Below, piece after piece: positions 36,591 through 47,151 of a DNA stretch of 64,000 nucleotides. The stretch is taken from NCBI RefSeq assembly GCF_008365295.1, contig NZ_CP043505.1:2232001-2296000 (forward strand), given 5' to 3'. How positions within the stretch are numbered: the stretch's first letter is position 1; the number at the start of each line of letters is the position of its first letter. The position numbers and the translations under genes are program-made. A model generated the notes under the pieces. That model was not told the DNA's origin. It saw only the letters and a list, made by a program, of their open reading frames with translations, and made no database searches. This stretch comes from Agromyces intestinalis (lineage in GTDB: Bacteria; Actinomycetota; Actinomycetes; Actinomycetales; Microbacteriaceae).

Positions 36591-37006
36591 TCAGCCGCGA
36601 GCTCGCGGTCGCGCTCAAGCGCGCCGGTCTCGTGTGGCACCCCGAGTCGGGCGACCGCTTCCAGGTCGACCTGCCCGGCGGCGTCGAAGTCGACCTCGAC
36701 GCCGACGTCTTCACCGTGAGCGAGATGACGATCGAGTCGCACCGCACGTCGGCCGGCACCATCCTCGGGTTCAACGGCACGACCGAGTGGGCGCTCGACT
36801 CGTTGACGCTCGAGGACGCAGTGTGGCTGCCGCGCGAAGACCAGCTGCGCGAGCTGCTGCGCGGCACGTTCCGCTCGCTGCGTCGCCTCGACGACGCGTT
36901 CGAGGTCGAGGTCGAGATCGCGGGCGAGCGGCTGCGGTACGAGCATCCGGATGCCTCGGAGGCGTACGCGATGGCGCTGCTGGAACTCGTGTCGCGGTCG
37001 CGATGA
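36587..37006 (+). CDS. Conserved actinobacterial protein of unknown function
   Basis: 139 aa, GTG start overlapping the chorismate mutase stop (GTGTGA). Features: LAVALKRAGLVWHPESGDRF at the N terminus, then a beta-rich core with FTVSEMTIE, ILGFNGTTEWALDS, and LPREDQLRELL. I recall similar proteins being annotated with a pilus-assembly name, which the sequence itself does not support. No membrane segment or known catalytic motif was seen. Confidence 0.7.
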   Translation: MISRELAVALKRAGLVWHPESGDRFQVDLPGGVEVDLDADVFTVSEMTIESHRTSAGTILGFNGTTEWALDSLTLEDAVWLPREDQLRELLRGTFRSLRRLDDAFEVEVEIAGERLRYEHPDASEAYAMALLELVSRSR

Positions 37007-37127
37007 GGCGCCGGGTTCGCGGCATATTGTCAGGCAGTCAACAGGGCGATCGCAGGTCGCCGGAATAGCCTGCTGATGTGGGGTTTCCAGACCCTACCAA
37101 GGTCGCCCCACGCGTATGGAGGCTGGG

Positions 37128-37700
37128 ATGACCGAGGCAATCGTCCTGACGAGGGACGACGAGAAGCGCAACACGCGGGCGTGGGTGATCGCGATCGCGA
37201 TCCCGCTGGCGATCGTGCTGGCCGCCCTCATGGTCTACCGGGCGTCGTTCGCGGCGTTCACGGCGACGACCCCATCGGGCCAGAACAACTGGGCGACCGG
37301 TACCGTGCTCATCGACAACGACATGAAGGGCGAGGCGGTCTTCAACGAGGTCAACCTCGCTCCGGGTGCGACGGGTACGAAGACGGTCACGGTCACGTAT
37401 ACGGGCACGATCCCGACGGTCGATGTCCGCATGTACGCGCAGAACCCGACGGGAACGCAGGATCTCGCTGCGGACATCAACCTCACGATCACGAATGAGG
37501 ACGCTCAAACGGTGTTCACAGGGACGCTCGCCACGTTCCAGCAGCGAACCGGGTGGACGGATGCGGCACAGGGCGAGGTCGCACTCACGACCGCACCCGG
37601 CAACACCGAGGAGTACACCATCACCTACGTCGTGGCACCGTCCGCGCAGGAGGCGAACGCGGCCTCGGTCGTCTTCGTCTGGGAAGCGCAGAGCCGGTAG
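37128..37700 (+). CDS. SipW-type exported protein, TasA/camelysin-like (1)
   Basis: 190 aa; ATG with GGAGG five nt upstream. Long charged N terminus (TRDDEKRNTRAW), one hydrophobic helix, then SFAAFTATTPSGQNNWATGTV, the alternate cleavage region recognised by SipW-type peptidases. The rest is an all-beta domain with no Cys (VFNEVNLAPGATGTKTVTV, SVVFVWEAQSR end). Related proteins form or decorate extracellular fibres (TasA) or are surface proteases (camelysin); which applies is unknown. It is followed by the dedicated peptidase and a second paralogue. Confidence 0.8.
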   Translation: MTEAIVLTRDDEKRNTRAWVIAIAIPLAIVLAALMVYRASFAAFTATTPSGQNNWATGTVLIDNDMKGEAVFNEVNLAPGATGTKTVTVTYTGTIPTVDVRMYAQNPTGTQDLAADINLTITNEDAQTVFTGTLATFQQRTGWTDAAQGEVALTTAPGNTEEYTITYVVAPSAQEANAASVVFVWEAQSR

Positions 37701-37796
37701 GCGATCGCGCTGAACACCGTCACGGCCAGGGCTCCGAGTCCCCGGCAGCGGACTCGGAGCCGCACGCCGATCTCGCTGCTGCCCTGGCCGTCGGTC

Positions 37797-38852
37797 GTGC
37801 GGATCGCGCTCAGTCGCGCGCTCGTCACCCTGGTGGCGACGCTCGCGGTCATCGCGGTCGCGCCGCAGGTCTTCGGCCTCATGGCCACGACCGTGATGAG
37901 CGATTCGATGGCGCCGGTCATCCGGGCCGGCGACGTCGCGCTCTCGCTTCCCGTCGAGCCCGATGTCATCGCGGAGGGCCAGGTCGTGCTGTTCCCCGAT
38001 CCGTCGGGGGCGGACCGACTGATGCTGCACCGCGTCGCCGACATCGACGACGACGGGATGCTCCGCACGAAGGGCGACGCGAACGAGAGCGCCGATTCGA
38101 CGCTCGTCGATCCGGCCGACGTCGTCGGCGTCGGCGTCATCCTCGTGCCGCTCGTGGGTCTGCCGGTCGTGTGGGCGGCCGCCGGTGCCTGGTGGCTCGT
38201 CGCCCTCGCGGTCATCGTCATGGCGGTCGCGTTGCGCGGCATGTTCCGCCCGGTCGCCGAACCCGATCGGCGGAACCGCTCGCCCGTGCGGCTCGCCCTC
38301 GAGCTGACTGCGGCCGCGCTCGCGGTCGTGCTGGGCGTGGTCTTGGTCTGCGCAGGAGTGGGCCGTGGTGCGTCCGCCGCCTGGACCGCGCAGACCGCGA
38401 CCGGTGCCTCGACGTGGGATACGAACCCGCGAGGACCGGCCACCTGCCGGGTGACGGCGGTGAACGTCGCGCCCGGCAGCATCGGCATCAACGTGCAGAA
38501 CGATTCCGAAGCTCCGATTCCGGGGCCGGTGACGATCTCGTGGCGTTATACGGGCAACCAGGAGTTCGGCACCGGGTGGTCGGGTGGCCTCGACACGTTC
38601 GAGCAGTTCGATGAGGGCGACGGTCGGTTGGTCGTCGGCACGATCGCCGGTGGAATCTGGCCCTGGGAGGTGCACTGGATCGGCGGCTCCCTCACGCCCG
38701 CCGGGACGGAGCCCGAGGAGCTCGACTGGCTCATGGTGAACGACACCGTCTGCACACGAGTTCCGGCCAACCCGGCACCGGAGCCGGACCCGGTGACGCC
38801 CGACGTGCTGGGCCTCGCCGTCCGAACGGATCGGGGGACGCCATGGCAGTGA
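37797..38852 (+). CDS. SipW-like signal peptidase fused to a substrate-like domain
   Basis: 351 aa, GTG start; the frame is open back to 37701, so an earlier non-standard start is possible. The N-terminal helix is followed by the S26 motif SDSMAPVIRAGDV (Ser37). A His takes the place of the usual Lys (LMLHRV, His78), the hallmark of the ER/SipW-type enzyme. A second helix ends near residue 155. Unusually, a third helix (about 168-190) is followed by SAAWTAQTATGASTWDTN, which mirrors the cleavage region of the two neighbouring exported proteins, and by a 150-residue beta-rich part with two Cys. The peptidase thus carries its own substrate-like domain. The stop overlaps the next start by ten bases. 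Confidence 0.8.
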   Translation: MRIALSRALVTLVATLAVIAVAPQVFGLMATTVMSDSMAPVIRAGDVALSLPVEPDVIAEGQVVLFPDPSGADRLMLHRVADIDDDGMLRTKGDANESADSTLVDPADVVGVGVILVPLVGLPVVWAAAGAWWLVALAVIVMAVALRGMFRPVAEPDRRNRSPVRLALELTAAALAVVLGVVLVCAGVGRGASAAWTAQTATGASTWDTNPRGPATCRVTAVNVAPGSIGINVQNDSEAPIPGPVTISWRYTGNQEFGTGWSGGLDTFEQFDEGDGRLVVGTIAGGIWPWEVHWIGGSLTPAGTEPEELDWLMVNDTVCTRVPANPAPEPDPVTPDVLGLAVRTDRGTPWQ

Positions 38853-39397
38853 AGCCTGCCGGCGTCGAACGCCGGCCCCGAGACATCCGCTCGTGGGTGC
38901 TCGCGCTGGCGACCCCGCTGGCGATCCTCCTCGCGGCCTTCCTCGTGTACACCGCGTCGTTCGCCGCATTTACCGCGCGCACCGAGACCGGGCCGAACAC
39001 CTTCGGTACCGGCACGGTCGAACTCTGGAACGACCACCTCACCGAGGCGGTGTTCGACGAGACGAATCTCGCGCCCGGCGACACGTCGTGGGCGATGGCG
39101 CGCGTCGAGAACCGCGGCACGCTGCCGATGACGGTGAAGCTGTACTCGCGCGTCGACAGTGTCGGGCAGGATCTCGCCCCGCACGTCCGCCTGTCGATCC
39201 GGCTCGGCACCGGCCAGCCGTGGGTCGGCACGATCGCCGAGTTCCAGGCGCTCGACGAGTACGACAAGGGCATCCTGCCGACGACGATGGTCCCGGACGG
39301 CGAGGAGTACCTCATCGTCGAGTACCTGGTGCTCGACACGGCTCCGCAGGCCGCCGAGGCATCCTTCGTCTTCGTCTGGGAGGGCAGAACCGAGTGA
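38843..39397 (+). CDS. SipW-type exported protein, TasA/camelysin-like (2)
   Basis: 184 aa. Same layout as the protein at 37128: charged N terminus (ERRPRDIRSW), one helix (LATPLAILLAAFLVY), SFAAFTARTETGPNTFGTGTV, beta domain with FDETNLAPGDTSWAMARVEN and the same end (SFVFVWEGRTE). The two are clear paralogues and probable substrates of the peptidase encoded between them. A hairpin (GGCCGGC/GCCGGCC at 39447-39464) ends the locus. Confidence 0.8.
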   Translation: MAVKPAGVERRPRDIRSWVLALATPLAILLAAFLVYTASFAAFTARTETGPNTFGTGTVELWNDHLTEAVFDETNLAPGDTSWAMARVENRGTLPMTVKLYSRVDSVGQDLAPHVRLSIRLGTGQPWVGTIAEFQALDEYDKGILPTTMVPDGEEYLIVEYLVLDTAPQAAEASFVFVWEGRTE

Positions 39398-39446
39398 GGC
39401 ATCCGCACCTTCCGTGAGGATGCTTCATCCGCGTAGCGTGGGGCGT

Positions 39447-39464
39447 GGCCGGCAGGGGCCGGCC
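39447..39464 (+). terminator. Hairpin between the SipW locus and adhP
   Basis: GGCCGGC (39447-39453) and GCCGGCC (39458-39464) with a 4-nt loop, 20 nt before the adhP start. It may end the upstream message or be part of the adhP leader. Confidence 0.45.
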
Positions 39465-39483
39465 GATTCCGAAGGGGGAAGCA

Positions 39484-40509
39484 ATGGCCGACACCATGCG
39501 CGCCGCAGTCGTCACCGAACTCGGGCAGCCGCTCGTCGTGAAAGACGTCCCGATCCCGCAGCCGGGCCCGGGTGAAGCGCTCGTGCGGCTCATCACGTCG
39601 GGCGTATGCCACACCGATCTGCACGCCGCGAACGGCGACTGGCCGGTGAAGCCGAAGGTCCCGCTCATCCCAGGGCACGAGGGTTACGGCGAGGTCGTCG
39701 CGGTCGGCCCGGGCACGACCGAGCTGAAGGTCGGCGACAAGGTCGGCAACGCCTGGCTGTGGACGGCCTGCGGCGTCTGCGAGTACTGTCGCACCGGCTG
39801 GGAGACGCTGTGCCCGAACCAGAAGAACGGCGGGTACTTCGTCGACGGCAGCTTCGGCGAGTACATGCTCGTCGACGAGAAGTTCGCCGCACGTATCCCC
39901 GACGGCGTCGACGAGGTCGAGATCGCGCCGATCCTGTGCGCGGGCGTCACCGTCTACAAGGGCCTCAAGGAGGCCGAGGTGAAGCCCGGTCAGTGGGTGG
40001 TCATCTCGGGCATCGGCGGCCTCGGGCACATCGCCGTGCAGTACGCGATCGCGATGGGCATGCGCGTCGCCGCCGTCGACATCGACGACGAGAAGCTCGC
40101 GCTCGCGACCAAGCACGGCGCCGAGGTGGTCGTCAACGCGGCGACGGAAGACCCGATCGCCGCGATCCAGGAGCAGATCGGCGGCGCACACGGCGTGCTC
40201 GTCACTGCGGTGCACACCGAGGCGTTCGGCCAGGGCGTCGGCATGGCGCGTCGCGGCGGCACGGTGGTGTTCGTCGGGCTGCCGCCGGGGGAGTTCCCGG
40301 CGTCGATCTTCGACGTCGTGCTGCGGCGCATCACGATCCGCGGCTCGATCGTCGGCACCCGGCAGGATCTCGCCGAGGCGATCGACTTCTACGCGCGCGG
40401 TCTCATCCACCCGACGGTCTCGTCGGTCGAGACGCTCGACGACATCAATGACATCTTCGAGCGCCTCGAGGAGGGCAAGGTCGAGGGCCGCATCGTCATG
40501 AAGTACTGA
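39484..40509 (+). CDS. adhP: Zinc-dependent alcohol dehydrogenase
   Basis: 341 aa. Catalytic zinc ligands in GVCHTDLHAANGDWP and GHEGYGEVV, structural zinc cysteines in CGVCEYCRTGWETLC, and the NAD-binding GIGGLGHIAVQYA. Sequence and length match the AdhP type, which reduces acetaldehyde or oxidises ethanol. Ribosome site GAAGGGGGAA just upstream. Single gene, ended by the long inverted repeat at 40535-40596. Confidence 0.93.
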   Translation: MADTMRAAVVTELGQPLVVKDVPIPQPGPGEALVRLITSGVCHTDLHAANGDWPVKPKVPLIPGHEGYGEVVAVGPGTTELKVGDKVGNAWLWTACGVCEYCRTGWETLCPNQKNGGYFVDGSFGEYMLVDEKFAARIPDGVDEVEIAPILCAGVTVYKGLKEAEVKPGQWVVISGIGGLGHIAVQYAIAMGMRVAAVDIDDEKLALATKHGAEVVVNAATEDPIAAIQEQIGGAHGVLVTAVHTEAFGQGVGMARRGGTVVFVGLPPGEFPASIFDVVLRRITIRGSIVGTRQDLAEAIDFYARGLIHPTVSSVETLDDINDIFERLEEGKVEGRIVMKY

Positions 40510-40534
40510 GGGCCCGGCGGGCCGCTTTCGCGAA

Positions 40535-40596
40535 CAAGGTCGATTCGCCTATGCGAGGTCGCGCAGTGTCGACCGCCCACACGCGAATCGACCTTG
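40535..40596. repeat. Long inverted repeat after adhP
   Basis: CAAGGTCGATTCGC (40535-40548) and its exact complement (40583-40596) flank 34 nt that contain a smaller GGTCG/CGACC stem. It lies between adhP and the next gene and can serve as a terminator or a structured leader for the gene at 40616. Confidence 0.75.
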
Positions 40597-40615
40597 GACG
40601 GGGAGGGATCGGGGG

Positions 40616-41152
40616 ATGGATGTCGCGGAGCGGGTGCAGGCCCTCGTCGCGCAGGCCGCGGAGCGGCTGCACGCCGCCGGCGCGCGCGACGAGGCGCTGG
40701 CCGAGTTCGTCGCCTCGCGCCGGGTGCTCGGCATTCCACGAGCCGAGCGGATGTCTCGTGCCGGCCGCGTGTGGCGGCTCGGCGTGCTGCTCGTGACCCC
40801 CGAGGGCGACCTGCGCGGCACCGGTCGGGTCGTGCGCGCCGAGCCCGAGGCGCGGCGGAGCATCACGGCGAACGCGGTCGCCGAGCAGCGGGCGTACCGG
40901 GCGGCCGCGGTGCGCGGCGGGTTCCGTGCCGGCGAGACCGTGAACTTCGATACGGTGGCGATCGACCTCGACGAGCTCACGCGCTCCCGAGCATCCGGGC
41001 CGCTCGTGCTCGATGGCAGCGGCGATGACAGCGGCGAGGGCGAAGACGTGTTCGTGCGTTGGAGCCCGACCGACCCGACCGCGCTCGCGCCGTTCGCGCG
41101 ATACCTCCACGAGCGCGTCGAACTGCTCGCCCACCCGCCGACCGGGGCATGA
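40616..41152 (+). CDS. Conserved hypothetical protein
   Basis: 178 aa. N-terminal helical part (VQALVAQAAERLHAAGARDEALAEFVASRR), then a beta-rich part with WRLGVLLVTPEGDLRGTGRVVRAEPEARR and ETVNFDTVAIDLDEL. No membrane segment, metal site or catalytic motif is evident. I recall glutaminase-like names for such proteins in actinobacteria without good reason. The stop lies seven bases before the VIT1-type gene, so the two may be transcribed together. Confidence 0.65.
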   Translation: MDVAERVQALVAQAAERLHAAGARDEALAEFVASRRVLGIPRAERMSRAGRVWRLGVLLVTPEGDLRGTGRVVRAEPEARRSITANAVAEQRAYRAAAVRGGFRAGETVNFDTVAIDLDELTRSRASGPLVLDGSGDDSGEGEDVFVRWSPTDPTALAPFARYLHERVELLAHPPTGA

Positions 41153-41159
41153 TGGGGTC

Positions 41160-41828
41160 GTGGGGAAGGGGCGGTTCGGCGCGATCGCGCGCGAGCACGT
41201 CGTCGACGCGAACGACGGCATCATCGCGACGGCGGGCGTGCTCGAAGGCTTCGCCGGCGCGGGCGCGGGTGAAGCCACGTTGCTCGTCGGCGCGGTCGCC
41301 GCGACCGTGGCAGGCGCGCTCTCGATCGCGGGAGCCAAGTACGTGGAGATCGCCGGCGAGCGCGAACTCGAACTCGCGCTCATCGCCGAAGAGCGCGCCG
41401 AACTCGCCGCGCGACCCGATGACGAGCTCGCCGAGCTCGCCGCCCACTATGAGCGCAGGGGCCTCGACGCGTCCCTCGCGCGGCAGGTCGCCGAGCAGCT
41501 GAGCGCGGCGGACGCCCTGTCGGCGCAGCTCGAGACCGAGCACGGCATTCGAACGGCGATGCCTCGCAGCGGGCCGCCGCTCGCCGCGATCGGCGCGGGG
41601 GCGGGGTTCGTGCTGGGCGCGGCGGTGCCGTTCACCATGCTGCTGCTGTTCCCGGCGGCCATCGAGACGTGGGCGATCGTCGTCGCGGTCGTGCTTTCGC
41701 TCGCGGTGAGCGCGATCGTCAGCGCGCGCTCGGGGGGCACGAGTGTGGTGCGGGCGATGACGCGCACGCTCGGCATCGGCCTCGGCACGATGGCGGTCAG
41801 CTTCGTGGCGGGCGCGGTGCTCTTCTGA
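41160..41828 (+). CDS. VIT1/CCC1-family transporter
   Basis: 222 aa, GTG start. HVVDANDGIIATAGVLEGFAGAG is the family's first-helix signature; further helices and the cytosolic part with ELELALIAEERAELA follow, then three C-terminal helices. Relatives move Fe2+ or Mn2+ into vacuoles in eukaryotes; the bacterial ones probably export these ions. About five helices as expected. Confidence 0.88.
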   Translation: MGKGRFGAIAREHVVDANDGIIATAGVLEGFAGAGAGEATLLVGAVAATVAGALSIAGAKYVEIAGERELELALIAEERAELAARPDDELAELAAHYERRGLDASLARQVAEQLSAADALSAQLETEHGIRTAMPRSGPPLAAIGAGAGFVLGAAVPFTMLLLFPAAIETWAIVVAVVLSLAVSAIVSARSGGTSVVRAMTRTLGIGLGTMAVSFVAGAVLF

Positions 41829-41861
41829 GCTGGCGCCGCCGGTCCGCCGGATGCGCCTGGA

Positions 41862-42419
41862 TCAGCGGGTCGGCCACCCGAAGTCGGTGATGATCGGCAG
41901 GCTGCCCGCGGCGAACAGCTCGAGCACGTGCCGTTCGTGGTGCACGGTGCGCTCGGGCAGCGCGTCGAGCGGGAACCACTGCAGAAGGTCGGCGGTGCCG
42001 TCGTTCGGGCGCGGCTCGCCTGCCCACTCGACCGCCTGGAAGTAGAAATCGACCCGCTGCTCGGTCGGCCGGTCGCTCGGGCGGTCGTCGGGACCGGGGC
42101 CGACCCGGTGCACGGTCGTGAGCGGCCGAAGGCGGCCGACCTCGACGCCGAGCTCCTCAGCGGTCTCGCGCACGGCGGCGTCGTACGCGGTCTCGCCGAG
42201 TTCGACATGGCCCGCGGCCGACGCAGCCCACCATCCGTCGTAGTAGTCGGTCGCGACGCGGCGCTGCAGCAGCACGAGCTCGGCACCGGGCTCGCTGCCG
42301 TCGCCGTCCGCCGGCCTGGTCAGGAACACGTGCGCCGCCGGGATGAGCGCGAACCCGCCGTGCCGTGCCGCGTACGCGTCGGAGTACGACTCGCGCTCGT
42401 CGCGGGAATCCGTCGGCAT
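41862..42419 (-). CDS. Nudix hydrolase
   Basis: 185 aa. The Nudix box is GHVELGETAYDAAVRETAEELGV (residues about 72-94), with all Glu and Arg positions kept. Flanking sequence (HVFLTRPADGD..., LVLLQRRV, WWAASAAGHVE) is that of enzymes similar to isopentenyl-diphosphate isomerase-like or dinucleotide hydrolases. Substrate unknown. It converges with the VIT1-type gene. Confidence 0.87.
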   Translation of the reverse strand: MPTDSRDERESYSDAYAARHGGFALIPAAHVFLTRPADGDGSEPGAELVLLQRRVATDYYDGWWAASAAGHVELGETAYDAAVRETAEELGVEVGRLRPLTTVHRVGPGPDDRPSDRPTEQRVDFYFQAVEWAGEPRPNDGTADLLQWFPLDALPERTVHHERHVLELFAAGSLPIITDFGWPTR

Positions 42420-42724
42420 GCTCACCCGATCACGATCCCACGTCCTGCCCGGTGCGTGCGCGTGGCTCGCGCGTGCCCGCGCCGCAGCCGCGTGTGCCCC
42501 GGCGCGCTGCCCACCGCCGAGTGTTTCCGCTCGCGCCTCAAGTTTCCGTTCGCCGGGCAACACTCGGCGCAAATGGGAACACTCGGCGGGGAGGCGGGGT
42601 GGATGGTGCAGGGGTGGGTGGCGCAGGGGTGGGTGGTGCAGGGGTGGGTGGTGCAGAGGTAGGTGGCGCAGGGGTGGGTGGTGCAGAGGTAGGTGGTTCA
42701 GCGGTGCAGAGGGCGCAGCGGGTG
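42420..42724. other. Gene-free stretch with GAGTGTT motifs and a tandem repeat
   Basis: No credible gene is seen in these 305 bp between the Nudix start and the purL stop. CCGCCGAGTGTT (about 42514-42525) recurs inverted twice (AACACTCGGCG at 42559-42569 and 42579-42589), giving alternative hairpins that could act as terminators. The second half is the 15-bp repeat listed separately. Confidence 0.6.
42598..42702. repeat. 15-bp tandem repeat, seven units, downstream of purL
   Basis: Seven units of GGTGGGTGGTGCAGG with small changes. The repeat is strongly G-rich on the + strand and ends 22 bp before the purL stop codon. Copy number probably varies between strains. Confidence 0.85.
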
Positions 42725-45058
<2,334 letters not shown>

Positions 45059-45136
45059 GAGTGGCGAGCTCCAGAGAACGGCGGCGAGCGGATGCCGCGG
45101 GCGGATGCCTGACCGTGACAGTCTACGTGCCCGCTC

Positions 45137-46195
45137 TTACATGAAGAGGAACGGCATCCGACCTGCCCGCGGATCCATCACGAGCACGGGGTAGGGCGAC
45201 GCGATGCGGAACACTGTCGGCGGCTGCGTCGACGACAGGTGCCGCCCGGGTGGTGCAGCCGGGTTGACTGCGCCGCGGATGCCGTTGATGACGAACGCGA
45301 GGGTTTGCGATGACGCGCTCTGGTACCCGAACACGATCGCCTCGTGCGCGGCGGTCAGGCGAACGCATTCCACCCAGTTCGCGATGTGGACGCCGCCGGC
45401 GCCGCCGACGCCGGCCGGCGCGCCCGCGGTCCGGGCCCCGGGCGGCAGCGCGGCCACTCCGGCGGGCGCGGCGGCACCCGAGGTGTTCGCTCGGCCGCTG
45501 AACCAGAAGGTGCCCGGCCGGAAGTCGGCGTCGATCGACTGGCCGATCGACCGGTTGAGGGCGCGGTCGCCGAGTCGCACGTTGTCGGGCGAGCTGTTGA
45601 GCGCCGAGAGCAGACCACTCACGTGACGTTGGAGATTCGGCCCGATCGGTCGCCGGCGGGTCGGGAGCCCCGCGAGAACTCGGCCCCTGAGTACGGCCAT
45701 GTTCGCGTACTCGGGTTGCGGCCGGGTGGGGAAGAGCGCGTCCGTGAGCCGGGTCACGGCGTTGACTGCCGGCGCACCCGATCGGAGCGAGCGGTTGAGG
45801 ATCGCCATGAGGTCGGACTGGATCACCTCGAAGCTGATGACGTGGTTCACCTCCTGGTTCGGGCCGCGAACGAGGCGGGCGGCCCTGCCCGTCCATTGCG
45901 GGCGTCCGAGCATCGCGTGGAATCGAAATCTTCGCACTGGCGCAGGGTTCGCTGCGATCAGCGGTCGACCGCGTCGGGGGACTCCCGCGGGGCGGTGTCG
46001 GACGACCACCGGCAGGAGCACGAGGCGTCGTTGCACCTCGAGCGAGCCGGTCGCGTGCAGCGCGTCGGCGACCGCGTGATTGCCGGCGGCGCCCTGCAGG
46101 CGCATCAGCTCATGAGGCGAGGACGCGCTCGTGGCGGCACGAAGCACGACCGGATCTTCGATCCGATCGTGCTTCACTCCGGGATGTCGGTGCAT
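45137..46195 (-). CDS. Orphan protein with eCIS-cargo-like N-terminal motif
   Basis: 352 aa. Residues about 28-56 read ELMRLQGAAGNHAVADAL, then VQRR, matching the LQxxAGNxAVxxLL...QR segment found at the start of many proteins carried by extracellular contractile injection systems (with or without DUF4157). A later segment EVNHVISFEVIQSDL resembles the His-containing core of some HNH-like toxin nucleases, but the match is weak. The C-terminal part (VHIANWVECVRLTAAHEAIVF) is not recognised. No signal peptide. No injection-system genes lie in the window, so it may be an orphan cargo or a host protein that only shares the motif. The start is uncertain because a strong hairpin lies in codons 7-18. 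Confidence 0.5.
   Translation of the reverse strand: MHRHPGVKHDRIEDPVVLRAATSASSPHELMRLQGAAGNHAVADALHATGSLEVQRRLVLLPVVVRHRPAGVPRRGRPLIAANPAPVRRFRFHAMLGRPQWTGRAARLVRGPNQEVNHVISFEVIQSDLMAILNRSLRSGAPAVNAVTRLTDALFPTRPQPEYANMAVLRGRVLAGLPTRRRPIGPNLQRHVSGLLSALNSSPDNVRLGDRALNRSIGQSIDADFRPGTFWFSGRANTSGAAAPAGVAALPPGARTAGAPAGVGGAGGVHIANWVECVRLTAAHEAIVFGYQSASSQTLAFVINGIRGAVNPAAPPGRHLSSTQPPTVFRIASPYPVLVMDPRAGRMPFLFM
46141..46175. repeat. Strong hairpin near the start of the eCIS-cargo-like gene
   Basis: GAAGCACGACCGGATC (46141-46156) pairs with GATCCGATCGTGCTTC (46160-46175) at 15 of 16 positions around a 3-nt loop. It lies within the first codons of the gene at 45137-46195, or just before it if translation starts later. 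It could end the aroE message. Confidence 0.7.
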
Positions 46196-46274
46196 CGCGC
46201 CTCGGCGTGAGGGTATCGAGGGCGCCAGGCACGGCGCGAGCCCGAGCGGGCAGCCGCCCGGGCAGTCGCCTCGA

Positions 46275-47108
46275 CTACTCCGCCCGCGAGAACGCGGCCG
46301 CCCGGGCGACCTGGTCGCGGGTGATCGCCACGCCCGTGTAGCGCTCGAACTGACGTGCGGCCTGCATCGCGTGCACCTCGGCGCCCGAGATCACGACCTT
46401 GCCGGCGTCGCGCCCCGCGACGATGAGCGGAGTCTCGGCGGGGAACGCCACCACGTCGAAGACGACCCGCGCCGCCGCGACGTGCTCGGGCGAGAACGAC
46501 AGCTTCGAGGCATCCGCACCCTGCATGCCGATCGGGGTGACGTTGACGATCACGTCGGCCGTTCCCGGCGCGGGGTCCTCGCCGACCCAGCCGCAGCCGT
46601 ACTGATCGGCCAGCGCGCGGCCGGCCGTCTCGTTGCGGGCGAGCACGGTGAGCTCGCCGAACCCGGCGTCGCGGAACGCCGCCACGGTCGCCTTGGCCAT
46701 GCCGCCCGATCCGCGCACGAGGACGCGCAGGGCCGGGTCGAGCTCGTGGTCGGCGATCAGCTGCGCGATCGCCTCGTAGTCGGTGTTGGATGCCACGAGC
46801 CGGCCGCCTTCGTTGACGATCGTGTTGATCGACTCGATCGCCGCGGCCGACGGCTCGATCTCGTCGACGAGCGGGATCACCGCCTCCTTGAACGGCATCG
46901 ACACGCTGCATCCGCGGATGCCGAGTGCGCGCACCCCGCGGATCGCACCCTCGATGTCGTCGGTCGTGAACGCCTTGTAGACGAAGTTCAGGCCGAGCTC
47001 GTCGTAGAGGAAGTTGTGGAACCGGGTGCCGAGGTTCGACGGGCGGCCCGCGAGCGAGATGCAGAGCGTGGTGTCCTTGTTCAGCGACGGGCGAGGATGG
47101 GCTGGCAT
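46275..47108 (-). CDS. aroE: Shikimate 5-dehydrogenase-family protein
   Basis: 277 aa (ATG at 47108; ATG codons at 47117 and 47120 are also possible). Shikimate-binding SLAGRPSNLGTRFHNFL at the N terminus, GCSVSMPFKEAV with the catalytic Lys, NTDYEAI with the Asp, and a nucleotide-binding RGSGGMAKATVAAF. The cofactor loop is SGGMA rather than GAGGA, as in the quinate/shikimate (YdiB-like or AroE-like) subgroups. Divergent from apt. Confidence 0.85.
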   Translation of the reverse strand: MPAHPRPSLNKDTTLCISLAGRPSNLGTRFHNFLYDELGLNFVYKAFTTDDIEGAIRGVRALGIRGCSVSMPFKEAVIPLVDEIEPSAAAIESINTIVNEGGRLVASNTDYEAIAQLIADHELDPALRVLVRGSGGMAKATVAAFRDAGFGELTVLARNETAGRALADQYGCGWVGEDPAPGTADVIVNVTPIGMQGADASKLSFSPEHVAAARVVFDVVAFPAETPLIVAGRDAGKVVISGAEVHAMQAARQFERYTGVAITRDQVARAAAFSRAE

Positions 47109-47138
47109 GACATCCATCATCGCGCCCAGGTGCGGTCG

Positions 47139-47144
47139 GTACCC
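47139..47144 (+). promoter_or_regulatory. Leaderless-type -10 element of apt
   Basis: TACCCT lies seven nt before the upstream GTG of a GTG-GTG pair. No clear -35 is visible. Confidence 0.4.
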
Positions 47145-47151
47145 TGTCGTG

